DNA of 64,000 bases from Stagnihabitans tardus (GTDB taxonomy: Bacteria; Pseudomonadota; Alphaproteobacteria; Rhodobacterales; Rhodobacteraceae), in assembly GCF_009925085.1 (NCBI RefSeq), contig NZ_JAABNR010000014.1, positions 1 to 64,000 on the forward strand. The letters run 5' to 3'. A model generated the notes under the pieces. That model was not told the DNA's origin and did no database searches. It saw nothing but the letters and a program-made list of their open reading frames with translations. Shown one piece after another: positions 16,409-24,985 of this stretch. Position numbers and translations under genes: made by a program. The number at the start of each line of letters is the position of its first letter. Within the stretch, counting starts at the first letter, position 1.

Positions 16409-16447
16409 CCTAGCAACTTACTGAAAAGCACGCTTGGTCTTGCTAGG
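16409..16447. terminator. Inverted repeat between convergent genes
   Basis: CCTAGCAA and TTGCTAGG form a perfect 8-bp inverted repeat with a 23-base spacer, in the gap between two convergent genes (stops at 16333 and 16462). It may serve as a weak bidirectional terminator. There is no T-run, so confidence is low. Confidence 0.3.
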
Positions 16448-16461
16448 CGCTCAATGTCGCC

Positions 16462-18537
16462 TTAGTTCGATCTGTATCGCCGCAGGAGTTGTGCATTGAT
16501 CGCTACAATAATGGTCGATGCCGACATGAATACGGCGCCGACTGCAGGTGTCATCAGGAAGCCGGTGCCGAACGTGATGCCAGCAGCCATTGGAATGGCA
16601 AATGCGTTGTATCCGGTCGCCCAGATCAGGTTCTGCACCATCTTCGAATACGTCGCTCGGGACAGGCCAAGAATGGCCTCCACATCCCGTGGGTCAGAAC
16701 GCACCAGGACCACGTCGGCGGATTCCACGGCGACATCCGTGCCCGCACCAATGGCAATTCCAAGATCGGCTTCGACGAGCGCCGGCGCGTCGTTCACCCC
16801 GTCTCCAACCATTGCAACCTTCAGACCCCGGGCGCGAAGTTCTTTCACGTGGGCCGCCTTCTGCTCCGGGAGGACCTGTGCGAAATATTCATCGAGGCCG
16901 AGTTCTGCAGCGACCGATTTCGCGACCCCCTCCGCGTCTCCCGTCATCATGATGGACCTGACACCCCTGGCCTTGAGACGTGCCACGACATCACGCGATT
17001 GCGCGCGCACGATGTCTGCCAAAGCCAGCAACGCATAGGGCTGGCCGCCGACCTCCAGCACCACGACGGTCTTGCCTGCCTCCTCCAGCAGGGCGAGGCG
17101 CGGGTCGGTCACGGGTCGGCCTTGCCGCCGAAGATGACCAGGGCTGACGATGGCGACCTCCCGCCCGTCCACACGTGCCGTAACCCCCGCACCCGTGATG
17201 CTCTGCAAGCCTTCCGGGGCCGGAAAGTCTATGCCACGGGCTTTTGCGGCGGCGACAATCCCGGTAGCGATCGGATGCTGCGACTGGCTTTCAACCGAAG
17301 CCGCAATACGCAAAGCGGTCGTCTCGTCGCCACCTTGCAGCAAAACCAGATCGCTGACGCCGAACCTGCCTTCGGTCAGGGTGCCGGTCTTGTCGAAGAC
17401 CACGGCATTCAGATCCCGCGCACGCTCAAAGGCTGCACGGTCGCGGATCAGCAGTCCGTTGCGCGCCGCCAGCGACGTCGAGACGGCCACGACAAGCGGC
17501 ACGGCAAGGCCGAGCGCATGCGGACACGCGATGACCATGACTGTCACCATCCGCTCAAGCGCAAAGGTGGCCCCCGCCCCGACCGCATACCAGTAACCGA
17601 ACGATCCGAGGCCGACGGTGATGGCAATCCAGGTCAGGACAGTTGCGGCGCGCGAGGCCAGATCCTGTGTGCGCGAGCGGCTGTCCTGTGCTGCTTTCAC
17701 CATGGCGATGACCTGCGACAGGTAGGTTGCCTCGCCCGTCGCCTTCACCTCGATGGTGACGGCACCTTCGCCATTTACCGCACCGCCGATGACAGCCTCG
17801 CCGGCAGACCGCGTGACAGGTTTCGATTCCCCGGTCAGCATGGCCTCGTTGAAGGATGATGTGCCTTCGATGATCTTTCCATCGACCGGCACCTTGGCAC
17901 CGGGGCGGATCACGACCCGGTCTCCGGCGATTAAGGCCGCGACGGGCACGTCCTCCGTTCCACCGTCCGCGGTCACCCGCAGTGCGGTATCGGGCAGCAG
18001 GCGTACCAGTTCCTCCAAAGCGCGAGAAGCGCCGAGGACGGACCGCATCTCAAGCCAATGCCCCAAAAGCATGATCGTGACGAGCGTGGCCAGTTCCCAA
18101 TAGAACGGCTCTCCGCCGGGCAGTCCCAGTGTGACGGCAGCCGAGTAGAAATAGGCTGTCGAGATGGCAAGCGCGACCAGCGTCATCATTCCTGGACGGC
18201 CAGCGCGGATTTCAGGACCGGCGCCCTTAAGGAAGGGCCATCCTGCCCAGAAGTAGATCACAGATGACAGGCTCAGTGCGATCCACTCTTCACCGGCAAG
18301 CAAGCGTGCCATGCCTTGCCCGACAAAATCGCGGACCATTGGGGACAGGACCAAAACCGGGATCGTGAGAGCCAACGCCAACCAGAAGCGCCTGCGGTAG
18401 TCGTCGACCATGCCAGCGTGCCCGGCCTTGTGGCTTGAATGCCCGCCAGCACCGGACCGGAGTTCGCTCTTGTTCGACTTCGCCGCGTGCCCAACTTGAT
18501 GGTCGTGGTGGTTTGCGTGTCCATTCTCAGCCGTCAT
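16462..18537 (-). CDS. copB: CopB-type copper P-type ATPase (CPH motif)
   Basis: A 691-residue P1B-type ATPase. The N-terminus is His-rich (NGHANHHDHQVGH and GHSSHKAGH) instead of carrying HMA domains. Visible motifs include MLTGESKPV (actuator), VIACPHALGLAVP (metal-site CPH), DKTGTLTEG (phosphorylation) and MVGDGVNDAPAL. The CPH motif and His-rich start are the marks of CopB-type pumps, which export copper from the cytoplasm or act on Cu(II). The ATG at 18537 sits directly before the His-rich region. It lies in line with DUF305 and copZ, likely one transcript. Confidence 0.92.
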   Translation of the reverse strand: MTAENGHANHHDHQVGHAAKSNKSELRSGAGGHSSHKAGHAGMVDDYRRRFWLALALTIPVLVLSPMVRDFVGQGMARLLAGEEWIALSLSSVIYFWAGWPFLKGAGPEIRAGRPGMMTLVALAISTAYFYSAAVTLGLPGGEPFYWELATLVTIMLLGHWLEMRSVLGASRALEELVRLLPDTALRVTADGGTEDVPVAALIAGDRVVIRPGAKVPVDGKIIEGTSSFNEAMLTGESKPVTRSAGEAVIGGAVNGEGAVTIEVKATGEATYLSQVIAMVKAAQDSRSRTQDLASRAATVLTWIAITVGLGSFGYWYAVGAGATFALERMVTVMVIACPHALGLAVPLVVAVSTSLAARNGLLIRDRAAFERARDLNAVVFDKTGTLTEGRFGVSDLVLLQGGDETTALRIAASVESQSQHPIATGIVAAAKARGIDFPAPEGLQSITGAGVTARVDGREVAIVSPGHLRRQGRPVTDPRLALLEEAGKTVVVLEVGGQPYALLALADIVRAQSRDVVARLKARGVRSIMMTGDAEGVAKSVAAELGLDEYFAQVLPEQKAAHVKELRARGLKVAMVGDGVNDAPALVEADLGIAIGAGTDVAVESADVVLVRSDPRDVEAILGLSRATYSKMVQNLIWATGYNAFAIPMAAGITFGTGFLMTPAVGAVFMSASTIIVAINAQLLRRYRSN

Positions 18538-18636
18538 GGCAATAATCCCTAGACCGATGCGGCCAGACGGTCGCTGTGTGTCAGGTCGGACGGCAGGATG
18601 GCCGGGAGCGGGCCACCCTGCCGCCACTGAAGCGCC

Positions 18637-19062
18637 TTACAACCCGCGAGCCGCGAGCCAGGCCTTCATCTCGGCGATCTCGGCCTCCTGAGCCGCGATC
18701 ACCTCTTCCGAGAGCTTTCTGATTTCCGGGTCCGTGCCATGCTTCAGCTGGATTCGCGCCATCGCGACCGCAGCTTCATGGTGCGGAATCATGCCTCGCA
18801 CGAAGTCCACGTCAGCGTCCCCGGTATAAGGCACCATCATGTCCGCCATCATCTGGTCCATTGCCGCCGCGTAGGCCTGCACAGCCGGATTGTCGGCCAA
18901 CTCTGCCGGAATCATGGAAGCATGGCTCATCATGCCCATATCCCCCATGCCCATGCCACCCATGTTGGAGTGGTCCATGCCCTCCATGGTTTGCTGGGCA
19001 AATGCGATCCCGCCGACAACAGCAACTGCCGCAATAGACAGCGCGAGAGTACGTTTGTTCAT
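18637..19062 (-). CDS. DUF305 Met/His-rich periplasmic protein
   Basis: A 141-residue exported protein with a signal peptide ([16 protein letters not shown]), a Met-rich segment [18 protein letters not shown], and a DUF305 four-helix domain containing [21 protein letters not shown]305 proteins such as CopM bind copper in the periplasm. The MDHSNM motif matches motifs in the multicopper oxidase and cytochromes nearby. It is located between copZ and copB on the same strand. Confidence 0.88.
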   Translation of the reverse strand: MNKRTLALSIAAVAVVGGIAFAQQTMEGMDHSNMGGMGMGDMGMMSHASMIPAELADNPAVQAYAAAMDQMMADMMVPYTGDADVDFVRGMIPHHEAAVAMARIQLKHGTDPEIRKLSEEVIAAQEAEIAEMKAWLAARGL

Positions 19063-19091
19063 TCAGATTTTCCTTCGATGATTATGTTTTG

Positions 19092-19280
19092 TCAGGCAGG
19101 CGCGTAGCCGACCTCGGTCAGCGCCGCGACCAACCGGTCGCGAGAAGCCGCTGATTTCACTTCGACCTTGTGCGAGCCCGGATCCGCGCTCACCTCAGCG
19201 GAGGGGTCCACCGACTGGATCGCCTTGGTGACGCTGCGCGCGCAGCCGCCGCAGGTCATGTTCTCGATGTGGAACTGCAT
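19092..19280 (-). CDS. copZ: CopZ-type copper chaperone (HMA domain)
   Basis: A 62-residue single heavy-metal-associated domain with the Cu(I)-binding loop NMTCGGCARSV. Such proteins hand Cu(I) to ATPases in the cytoplasm. It is the first gene downstream of a MerR-type promoter (19316-19346) and is followed by DUF305 and copB on the same strand, so it is likely induced by CueR with them. Confidence 0.9.
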   Translation of the reverse strand: MQFHIENMTCGGCARSVTKAIQSVDPSAEVSADPGSHKVEVKSAASRDRLVAALTEVGYAPA

Positions 19281-19315
19281 GAGTGTCTCCTTTGGACAGT
19301 CGTCTCATGCACCTC

Positions 19316-19346
19316 GATATGGGCCTTCCCACCGTTGTAAGGTCAA
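19316..19346 (-). promoter_or_regulatory. CueR-type promoter of copZ
   Basis: On the minus strand, a -35 TTGACC (19341-19346) and a -10 CATATC (19316-19321) are separated by 19 bases, the long spacer typical of MerR-family promoters. The spacer holds an imperfect dyad with CCTT and AAGG arms where CueR would bind. The transcript would start about 25-30 bases before copZ. Confidence 0.75.
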
Positions 19347-19385
19347 GGGAACAATTCCGTGATGAGACAAATTGAAATCAGGACT

Positions 19386-19416
19386 TGACCTTCCCATCAT
19401 GGGAAGCCCTATCTCA
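19386..19416 (+). promoter_or_regulatory. CueR-type promoter of copA ATPase
   Basis: TTGACC (19386-19391) and TATCTC (19411-19416) are 19 bases apart. The spacer contains a perfect 15-base palindrome TTCCCATCATGGGAA (19392-19406), the expected CueR/HmrR operator form. Its position means translation must start downstream, at 19450, and not at earlier ATGs in frame. Confidence 0.82.
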
Positions 19417-19449
19417 GTCAGCGGAGTAACTCGCCACTGGAGTGCCGCG

Positions 19450-21927
19450 ATGAACATACAAGTCCCTCAGAACGCCATGGCAGACCTCGGCAGGATCGTG
19501 ATCGACGTCGAAGGCATGACCTGCGCATCCTGTGTCGGGCGCGTTGAACGCGCACTGCAGGCTGTCCCCGGGGTCAAAACTGCAGCCGTAAACCTCGCGA
19601 CGGAACGGGCAGAAATCATCGGACCGGACCTGGACCGATCGGCTCTGGTCAAGGCAATCGAGGACGCGGGCTATGATGTGCCATCGCGTCCGAACGATAT
19701 CGTCATCGAGGGTATGACCTGCGCCTCCTGCGTCGCACGGGTGGAGCGGGCCTTGAAAACGGTACCCGGTGTGACCGCAGCCAATGTCAATCTGGCCACG
19801 GAACGCGCCACGGTCACCGGAACGGCGGACCTTGCCTCCCTGATCGGCGCAATCGCGGATGCGGGTTACGAGGCACGGGCAACGACCGAAACCGCCATCA
19901 TGTCAGAAGAGTCCGCCGCGAAGAAAACAGCCGAGGAAGCCGCATTGCGGCGCGATGTGCTTTTTGCTGCGGCTCTGACTCTGCCTGTGTTTGTCCTCGA
20001 GATGGGGTCGCATCTGTTCATGTGGGTCCACATGGCGGTGATGAAAAGCATTGGCATGCAGAACAGCTGGTACATACAGTTCGCCTTGACGACCGTGGTC
20101 CTCCTTGGTCCTGGCCTCAGGTTTTACCGCAAGGGGTTTCCGGCCCTGGCGCGTCTGGCGCCTGACATGAACAGCCTGGTCGCGGTCGGAACGTTGGCTG
20201 CCTTCGGCTATTCCCTCGTGGCAACCTTTGCCCCCGGAGTCCTGCCCACGGGCACCCAGAATGTCTATTACGAAGCGGCGGCAGTCATCGTCACACTGAT
20301 CCTCCTTGGTCGTCTGCTTGAAGCTCGCGCAAAAGGCCGGACCTCAGAGGCGATCAAGCGACTGGTCGGGCTTCAGGCCAAGACTGCCCGTGTCCTTCGC
20401 AATGGCGGCCTGGTCGAAGTGCCGGTCGCCGAAGTCCGCCCCGGTGATGTCGTCGAGGTCCGTCCTGGCGAGCGGGTGCCGGTCGACGGAGAGGTCACGA
20501 CGGGCGCAAGCTGGATCGACGAAAGCATGATCTCTGGCGAGCCCCTGCCGGTCGAGAAGGCACCGGGCAGCACAGTGACCGGTGGCACAGTAAACCAGAC
20601 CGGCGCGTTCAGTTTCCGGGCGACGGCGGTGGGCGAGGCCACGATGCTGGCTCAGATCATCCGCATGGTCGAAGCCGCGCAAGGCGGCAAGCTGCCGATA
20701 CAGGCGTTGGTCGACCGCGTCACGATGTGGTTCGTTCCCGTCGTTATGACACTTGCCGTGCTGACCTTCGCCGTCTGGTTGATCTTCGGGCCTGATCCGG
20801 CCCTGACCTTCGGCCTGGTCAACGCCGTCGCCGTCCTGATCATTGCCTGCCCCTGCGCCATGGGTCTGGCCACGCCAACGTCGATCATGGTCGGCACCGG
20901 GCGTGGTGCCGAAATGGGCGTGCTCTTCCGCAAGGGCGAGGCTCTGCAAGCCTTGCAGAGCGTCAAGGTGGTCGCGTTCGACAAGACCGGTACCCTGACC
21001 GAGGGCAAGCCGCGCCTGACCGACATGGCGCTGGCACCGGGCTTCGACCGCGCCGCAGTGCTGGCCGTGGTGGCGGCTGTCGAAGCGAAGTCCGAGCATC
21101 CGATCGCCCGCGCAATCGTCACGGCGGCCGAAACCGAGGGGCTGATCCTTCCAGAGGTCACTGCCTTCGATTCCGTCACCGGTTTCGGTGTCACGGCGCA
21201 GGCGGGCGGTCAGCGGGTCGAAATCGGTGCCGACCGCTACATGGTCAAGCTCGGCCTCGACGTGTCTGGCTTCGGCGACACCGCGACCCGGCTCGGCGAC
21301 GAAGGCAAGTCACCGCTCTATGCCGCCATCGACGGAAAACTTGCTGCAATCCTCGCCGTTGCGGACCCGATCAAGGAAACCACGCCGCAGGCGATCCAGG
21401 CATTGCATCGGTTGGAGCTGAAGGTTGCGATGATCACCGGCGACAATGGCCGCACGGCAAACGCCATCGCCCGCCAGCTTGGCATTGACGAAGTGGTGGC
21501 CGAGGTGCTGCCCGACGGCAAGGTCGCTGCGGTGAAACGTCTGAAGGCGCAAGGCCCGCTTGCCTATGTTGGCGACGGGATCAACGATGCGCCCGCCCTG
21601 GCCGAAGCGGATGTGGGCCTTGCCGTCGGCACCGGCACCGACATCGCCATCGAAGCGGCGGACGTCGTCCTGATGTCGGGCAGGCTGACTGCCGTCTCGG
21701 ATGCCATCGCGCTGTCCAAGGCCACGATGCGAAATATCCGCCAGAACCTGTTCTGGGCGTTCATCTACAATGCCTTGCTGATCCCGGTTGCCGCAGGCGC
21801 GCTCTGGCCCGCCTTTGGTATCCTGCTGTCGCCGATCTTTGCCGCCGCCGCGATGGCGCTATCGTCGGTCTTCGTTCTTGGAAACGCCCTGCGGCTGCGG
21901 CGCTTTGCACCCGCAAACGCCGCGTAA
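19450..21927 (+). CDS. copA: Cu(I)-exporting P1B-type ATPase CopA
   Basis: An 825-residue ATPase with two N-terminal HMA domains, each with GMTCASC. It shows SGEPLPV in the actuator, [13 protein letters not shown] (CPC transport site), DKTGTLTEG and [12 protein letters not shown]. It moves Cu(I) out of the cytoplasm. The ATG at 19450 is chosen because the promoter lies at 19386-19416 and GGAG precedes this codon. The cueR gene follows after 12 bases, so the regulator is probably co-transcribed with its target. Shares a name in the literature with the multicopper oxidase. Confidence 0.95.
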   Translation: MNIQVPQNAMADLGRIVIDVEGMTCASCVGRVERALQAVPGVKTAAVNLATERAEIIGPDLDRSALVKAIEDAGYDVPSRPNDIVIEGMTCASCVARVERALKTVPGVTAANVNLATERATVTGTADLASLIGAIADAGYEARATTETAIMSEESAAKKTAEEAALRRDVLFAAALTLPVFVLEMGSHLFMWVHMAVMKSIGMQNSWYIQFALTTVVLLGPGLRFYRKGFPALARLAPDMNSLVAVGTLAAFGYSLVATFAPGVLPTGTQNVYYEAAAVIVTLILLGRLLEARAKGRTSEAIKRLVGLQAKTARVLRNGGLVEVPVAEVRPGDVVEVRPGERVPVDGEVTTGASWIDESMISGEPLPVEKAPGSTVTGGTVNQTGAFSFRATAVGEATMLAQIIRMVEAAQGGKLPIQALVDRVTMWFVPVVMTLAVLTFAVWLIFGPDPALTFGLVNAVAVLIIACPCAMGLATPTSIMVGTGRGAEMGVLFRKGEALQALQSVKVVAFDKTGTLTEGKPRLTDMALAPGFDRAAVLAVVAAVEAKSEHPIARAIVTAAETEGLILPEVTAFDSVTGFGVTAQAGGQRVEIGADRYMVKLGLDVSGFGDTATRLGDEGKSPLYAAIDGKLAAILAVADPIKETTPQAIQALHRLELKVAMITGDNGRTANAIARQLGIDEVVAEVLPDGKVAAVKRLKAQGPLAYVGDGINDAPALAEADVGLAVGTGTDIAIEAADVVLMSGRLTAVSDAIALSKATMRNIRQNLFWAFIYNALLIPVAAGALWPAFGILLSPIFAAAAMALSSVFVLGNALRLRRFAPANAA

Positions 21928-21939
21928 GGAGGTTCTGAA

Positions 21940-22410
21940 ATGAACATCGGTGAAGCTTCAAAAGCCTCGGGCGTCTCCGCAAAGATGATTCGCTACTATG
22001 AGTCGATCGGGCTCATTCCGGCAGCAGGAAGGACGGTTGCAGGATATCGCGTCTACACGATGACCGATGTTCAGCTACTGCGCTTCATCCGAAGGGCGCG
22101 GGATCTGGGCTTTTCCGTCGAGAAAATCGAGGAGTTGCTGGCACTCTGGCAGGATCGTTCGCGGCAGAGTGCCGACGTGAAACAGATTGCGCTTGAGCAG
22201 ATCGCCGGTCTTGAAGTTCGAATTCGTGAAATGCAGGCAATGATGGACACGCTGCGTCATCTGGCAGATGCGTGCTGCGGCGATCACCGCCCGGACTGTC
22301 CGATCCTTGCCGACCTCGTGAATGGCCCCGATCATGGCAGCGGAGCACGCGAGGAAGATCAACAATCCGCGCCCCGCTCCGGCAAGGCTGCCGGACTTCA
22401 AGCGCATTGA
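21940..22410 (+). CDS. cueR: CueR/HmrR-type MerR-family copper regulator
   Basis: A 156-residue MerR protein with an N-terminal winged helix (MNIGEASKASGVSAKMIRYY), a long dimerisation helix and a metal loop ACCGDHRPDCPIL. Ser77, Cys112 and Cys120 fall at the same numbers as the Cu(I)-site residues of E. coli CueR, which supports Cu(I)/Ag(I) sensing. An AAGGAGG site lies 7 bases ahead of the ATG. It would activate the two 19-bp-spacer promoters upstream of copA and copZ. Confidence 0.93.
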   Translation: MNIGEASKASGVSAKMIRYYESIGLIPAAGRTVAGYRVYTMTDVQLLRFIRRARDLGFSVEKIEELLALWQDRSRQSADVKQIALEQIAGLEVRIREMQAMMDTLRHLADACCGDHRPDCPILADLVNGPDHGSGAREEDQQSAPRSGKAAGLQAH

Positions 22411-22444
22411 CATTCTCCGGCGTGCGCATGATTGTGATTTTGTT

Positions 22445-22626
22445 TGGTGTTCATGGGATGCAGAATCCCCGAACTCAATCGGGAATGAGGAAGGGCGGAC
22501 CCAGTTGCGGCGCCCGTTACCTCAGCCGCCCCCGCGACTGTATGCGGTAGTGTCCCTTCGATATGCCACTGGGCAACTGCCCGGGAAGGCGAAGGGTTGC
22601 AGTGACCGTGAGCCAGGAGACCGGCC
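22445..22626 (+). ncRNA. Cobalamin riboswitch
   Basis: The 5' leader of cbtB has the landmarks of the B12-binding RNA: a GGTGTTCATGGG start, CCGCCCCCGCGACTGTA, ATGCCACTGGG, CCCGGGAAGGCG and the closing GTGAGCCAGGAGACCGGCC. Order and spacing match the class-I element. A hairpin at 22649-22666 (CCCGTC/GACGGG) lies just before the GGCGGAG ribosome site and could be the switch that hides it. It should reduce cbtBA expression when adenosylcobalamin is plentiful. Confidence 0.9.
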
Positions 22627-22678
22627 AGACAGGAGACTTAACCCCAATCCCGTCGGGTGTGACGGGCGGAGAAACATC

Positions 22679-22855
22679 ATGTCTGCCACCACTCTTTCCA
22701 CCTCGTCCCTACAGCACGCAGGTCTGGTTCGGCCCATCCTGACCAGTGCTGTCCTTGGAGCGTTTCTCATCTTTGCGGCAGGTTTCGCCTCTTCAGATGC
22801 GCTGCATGCCGCAACACATGATACCCGCCACGCCACCGGCTTTCCCTGCCACTGA
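22679..22855 (+). CDS. cbtB: CbtB, small subunit of predicted cobalt transporter
   Basis: A 58-residue protein with one membrane helix (VLGAFLIFAAGFASSDALHA) and a histidine-bearing C-terminus (HAATHDTRHATGFPCH), as in CbtB proteins. It is the first gene after the cobalamin riboswitch, a position typical of CbtAB. Cobalt would bind the terminal histidines. It is too short for many gene finders but is well supported by the riboswitch and by cbtA downstream. Confidence 0.88.
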   Translation: MSATTLSTSSLQHAGLVRPILTSAVLGAFLIFAAGFASSDALHAATHDTRHATGFPCH

Positions 22856-22873
22856 CAGATCGGGTTAGCTGAC

Positions 22874-23629
22874 ATGACGAAGTCCCTGCTGTCCGGCGGG
22901 GTGATTGCTGGTGCCGTTACGGGCCTAGCGGTTGCCTTTTTGCAGTTTTTTCTGATCCAGCCACTAATCGTCGAAGCCGAGCGATACGAGACCGGCGAAC
23001 TTGTCCTGATGGGGGTGGCGCAAGATGACCGCTCGGCGTCGAATGGCGATCCTGTCCTGCCTGCGCACGATGCCCACGAGGCGGATGATGAGTTTTCTGT
23101 CGTCGTGCGAAGCGGCTTGACAGTCCTGACTTTGGTTTTGACCTGGTCAGGCTTTGCCCTTGTTGCGGGAGCTGCTCTTGCAACACACCGTGCCCTGTGG
23201 GGTCCAACCAGCATTTCTGTGCCCGCGCTCGCTCTTTCCGGCTTCGCTGCTTTCGCCCTGTCACCCAGCTTGGGACTGCCACCGGAGTTGCCAGGCATGC
23301 AGGCCGCTGATCTGTCGGACAGGCAAATCTGGTGGGTCATGACGGCGGCGGCGACGGTGGCAGGGCTTTTCCTCGCAAGTGGGGTCAAGTCCTGGCCCGG
23401 GCGTCTCGCAGGGCTTGCCCTGATGGTCGCCCCCCACCTTCTCGGGGCACCGCAGCCACCTGCGTCCGTCCCGGTCATTCCTCCGGATCTGGCCGCGCTC
23501 TACAGTGCGCGGGCACTCGGTCTAAGCCTGATCGGCTGGCTTGCTCTCGCTTCCCTTCTCTTCCGATTGATGCCGGAAGACGGGCGGGAGCAACCTACTG
23601 CGGTCGCGGAAGCTGTTGACACCCGTTGA
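22874..23629 (+). CDS. cbtA: CbtA, membrane subunit of predicted cobalt transporter
   Basis: A 251-residue membrane protein with several helices, an acidic/His loop (PAHDAHEADDEF) and the GVIAGAVTGLAVAFLQ start typical of CbtA. It follows cbtB by 18 bases under the same riboswitch. CbtAB imports cobalt for cobalamin synthesis. No B12 synthesis genes are in the window, so the transporter would serve genes elsewhere in the genome. Confidence 0.88.
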   Translation: MTKSLLSGGVIAGAVTGLAVAFLQFFLIQPLIVEAERYETGELVLMGVAQDDRSASNGDPVLPAHDAHEADDEFSVVVRSGLTVLTLVLTWSGFALVAGAALATHRALWGPTSISVPALALSGFAAFALSPSLGLPPELPGMQAADLSDRQIWWVMTAAATVAGLFLASGVKSWPGRLAGLALMVAPHLLGAPQPPASVPVIPPDLAALYSARALGLSLIGWLALASLLFRLMPEDGREQPTAVAEAVDTR

Positions 23630-23681
23630 GTGCAGTCGAGACGCGCGATCACAGACTTGTGTCAGGTGAACTCTGCGTCGA

Positions 23682-23695
23682 TTGACTTGCATCAA
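23682..23695 (+). promoter_or_regulatory. FNR/FnrL-like box
   Basis: TTGACTTGCATCAA differs from the FNR consensus (TTGAT-N4-ATCAA) at one base, a variant usual for FnrL sites in Rhodobacter. It is 57 bases ahead of the small secreted protein gene at 23753 and upstream of the oxidase genes, so low-oxygen control of that cluster is likely. Confidence 0.6.
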
Positions 23696-23752
23696 GGCGG
23701 TTGGTGGCTCCCAGCGTAGAACCTCCAATAGTTCGGACGCTAGGGATGCGTA

Positions 23753-24154
23753 ATGCGGCGCACCAATCATGCCAAAGGAGTGAGCGGAGGCCGCGGACAG
23801 CGCCAATATAGTCTGCGGTTGATTTGCTGGATTGCAGTCGTCTTTCTGAGTCTTTTCGGACAGTTTTCTTTGACTGCGGCGGGCGACCATTCGTCCGGGT
23901 GCAGCAGCACGGTGTCGCTACACGCCAGTGCAGATCACGCTACCCTTTTGGAGTCTCCAGGCCTTGGTGACGGTGGTCAGGGTCCGCTTCAGTCTCTCTG
24001 TTCTTCTGGAGCTTGTTTTCCGATTGGTCTTCGAGACATCCCTTCGGATGCGGCTGTGCTCTCGGTTGGAACAGATGTGCTTGAGCCTGGCGACGGAGAT
24101 ACTTGCGCAGGCTTGCCCGTTTCACCCGGGCACCGCCCCCCAATTTCGATCTGA
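23753..24154 (+). CDS. Small secreted Cys protein with Pro-rich tail (copy 4)
   Basis: A 133-residue protein with a hydrophobic segment (LICWIAVVFLSLFGQFSLTA), His residues in DHSSG and ASADHATL, cysteines in SLCSSGACF and a tail ending PGHRPPISI. It resembles the small proteins at 3878, 12952 and 14073 in layout, though the tail is less conserved. It stands between an FNR-like box and the oxidase genes. Function unknown. The stretch 24155-24303 after it holds no gene I can support. Confidence 0.55.
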   Translation: MRRTNHAKGVSGGRGQRQYSLRLICWIAVVFLSLFGQFSLTAAGDHSSGCSSTVSLHASADHATLLESPGLGDGGQGPLQSLCSSGACFPIGLRDIPSDAAVLSVGTDVLEPGDGDTCAGLPVSPGHRPPISI

Positions 24155-24303
24155 TCCGACCGTCGCAGTCACCTGACTTCACGGTACCAGCTGGGCAGCT
24201 TTGCTGCGCGCCATTGCCGTGTGCTTGCAGGTGCCCCTTTTCAGCCGATCCGAAGTGACGCTTGCCGCGCTCTTTTGTGGTTGGCCATCTTAAGGACATG
24301 ACC

Positions 24304-24972
24304 ATGCCAGTCGAAAGACATATCACCACCCGACGGGGTTTCATTGCGACACTGGGCTTCGGAGGCGTCAGCCTTTACGGCCTGTGGGCAGCATACGGGG
24401 CGGCGCCCAACCCCTTTTCCGTCTTGGCCGCAGATCAATACCCGGAACTCGCTGGACCCGAAGCCGAAATGGCCATGCCAGAACATGCGGGCATGGGATC
24501 CGGAACAGACATCGATGCTTTCCGTAAAGAAGTCGCCGCATTTGTCGAAAGGTTCAGTGAGCCGGATGGGACTGTCTATCCCAGGCCAAGTGCCGAAGCG
24601 GGCGACCCGTCTCACATGGACATGGCAGGAATGGTGATGTCGTCCGGTGGCCTTGCGGATCATGGAGCGGAGGACATTTCCGATATGCTCGGCACCGTCG
24701 AGGTGCTTATGCTCGCGGAGCGCTATTACTTCGATCCGCCGGCCCTGAGGTTTGACCTCGGCCAGCCCTACCGCTTCAGGATGCTGGCTGCAGATGTGGC
24801 GCATGGTGCGTCAATCCAGTTCGGCGAAGGCGCAAGGATGATCCGCCTTGCGGCAGGGACCGAGACTGAGCTGAACGTGACATTCACCCGGCCGGGAAGC
24901 TTTCTTGTTTATTGCACGTCCTATTGCGGGCCCGGCCATGACGGCATGCAAGCCCGCATAACGGTAGCGTAA
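24304..24972 (+). CDS. CuA-type cytochrome oxidase subunit II
   Basis: A 222-residue protein with a Tat-like signal or anchor (TTRRGFIATLGFGGVSLYGLW) and a C-terminal cupredoxin domain. The binuclear CuA site is visible as YCTSYCGPGHDGM, with an upstream histidine in ADVAHGASIQF. Met/His-rich stretches (AMPEHAGMG, SHMDMAGMVM) lie between. It would accept electrons from a periplasmic donor and pass them to subunit I. The ATG at 24304 has AAGGA about 7 bases ahead; 24298 is too near that site. Subunit I follows after 13 bases. Confidence 0.85.
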   Translation: MPVERHITTRRGFIATLGFGGVSLYGLWAAYGAAPNPFSVLAADQYPELAGPEAEMAMPEHAGMGSGTDIDAFRKEVAAFVERFSEPDGTVYPRPSAEAGDPSHMDMAGMVMSSGGLADHGAEDISDMLGTVEVLMLAERYYFDPPALRFDLGQPYRFRMLAADVAHGASIQFGEGARMIRLAAGTETELNVTFTRPGSFLVYCTSYCGPGHDGMQARITVA

Positions 24973-24985
24973 GGAGGGAATTTCG

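Noticed and set aside
16489-17859. 456-residue open frame antisense to copB
   Set aside because: Opposite a gene with all P-type ATPase motifs; composition is Arg/His/Gly-rich as for shadow frames.
19372-19449. Upstream in-frame start of the copA ATPase
   Set aside because: The CueR-type promoter (19386-19416) lies inside this extension, so it would not be transcribed.
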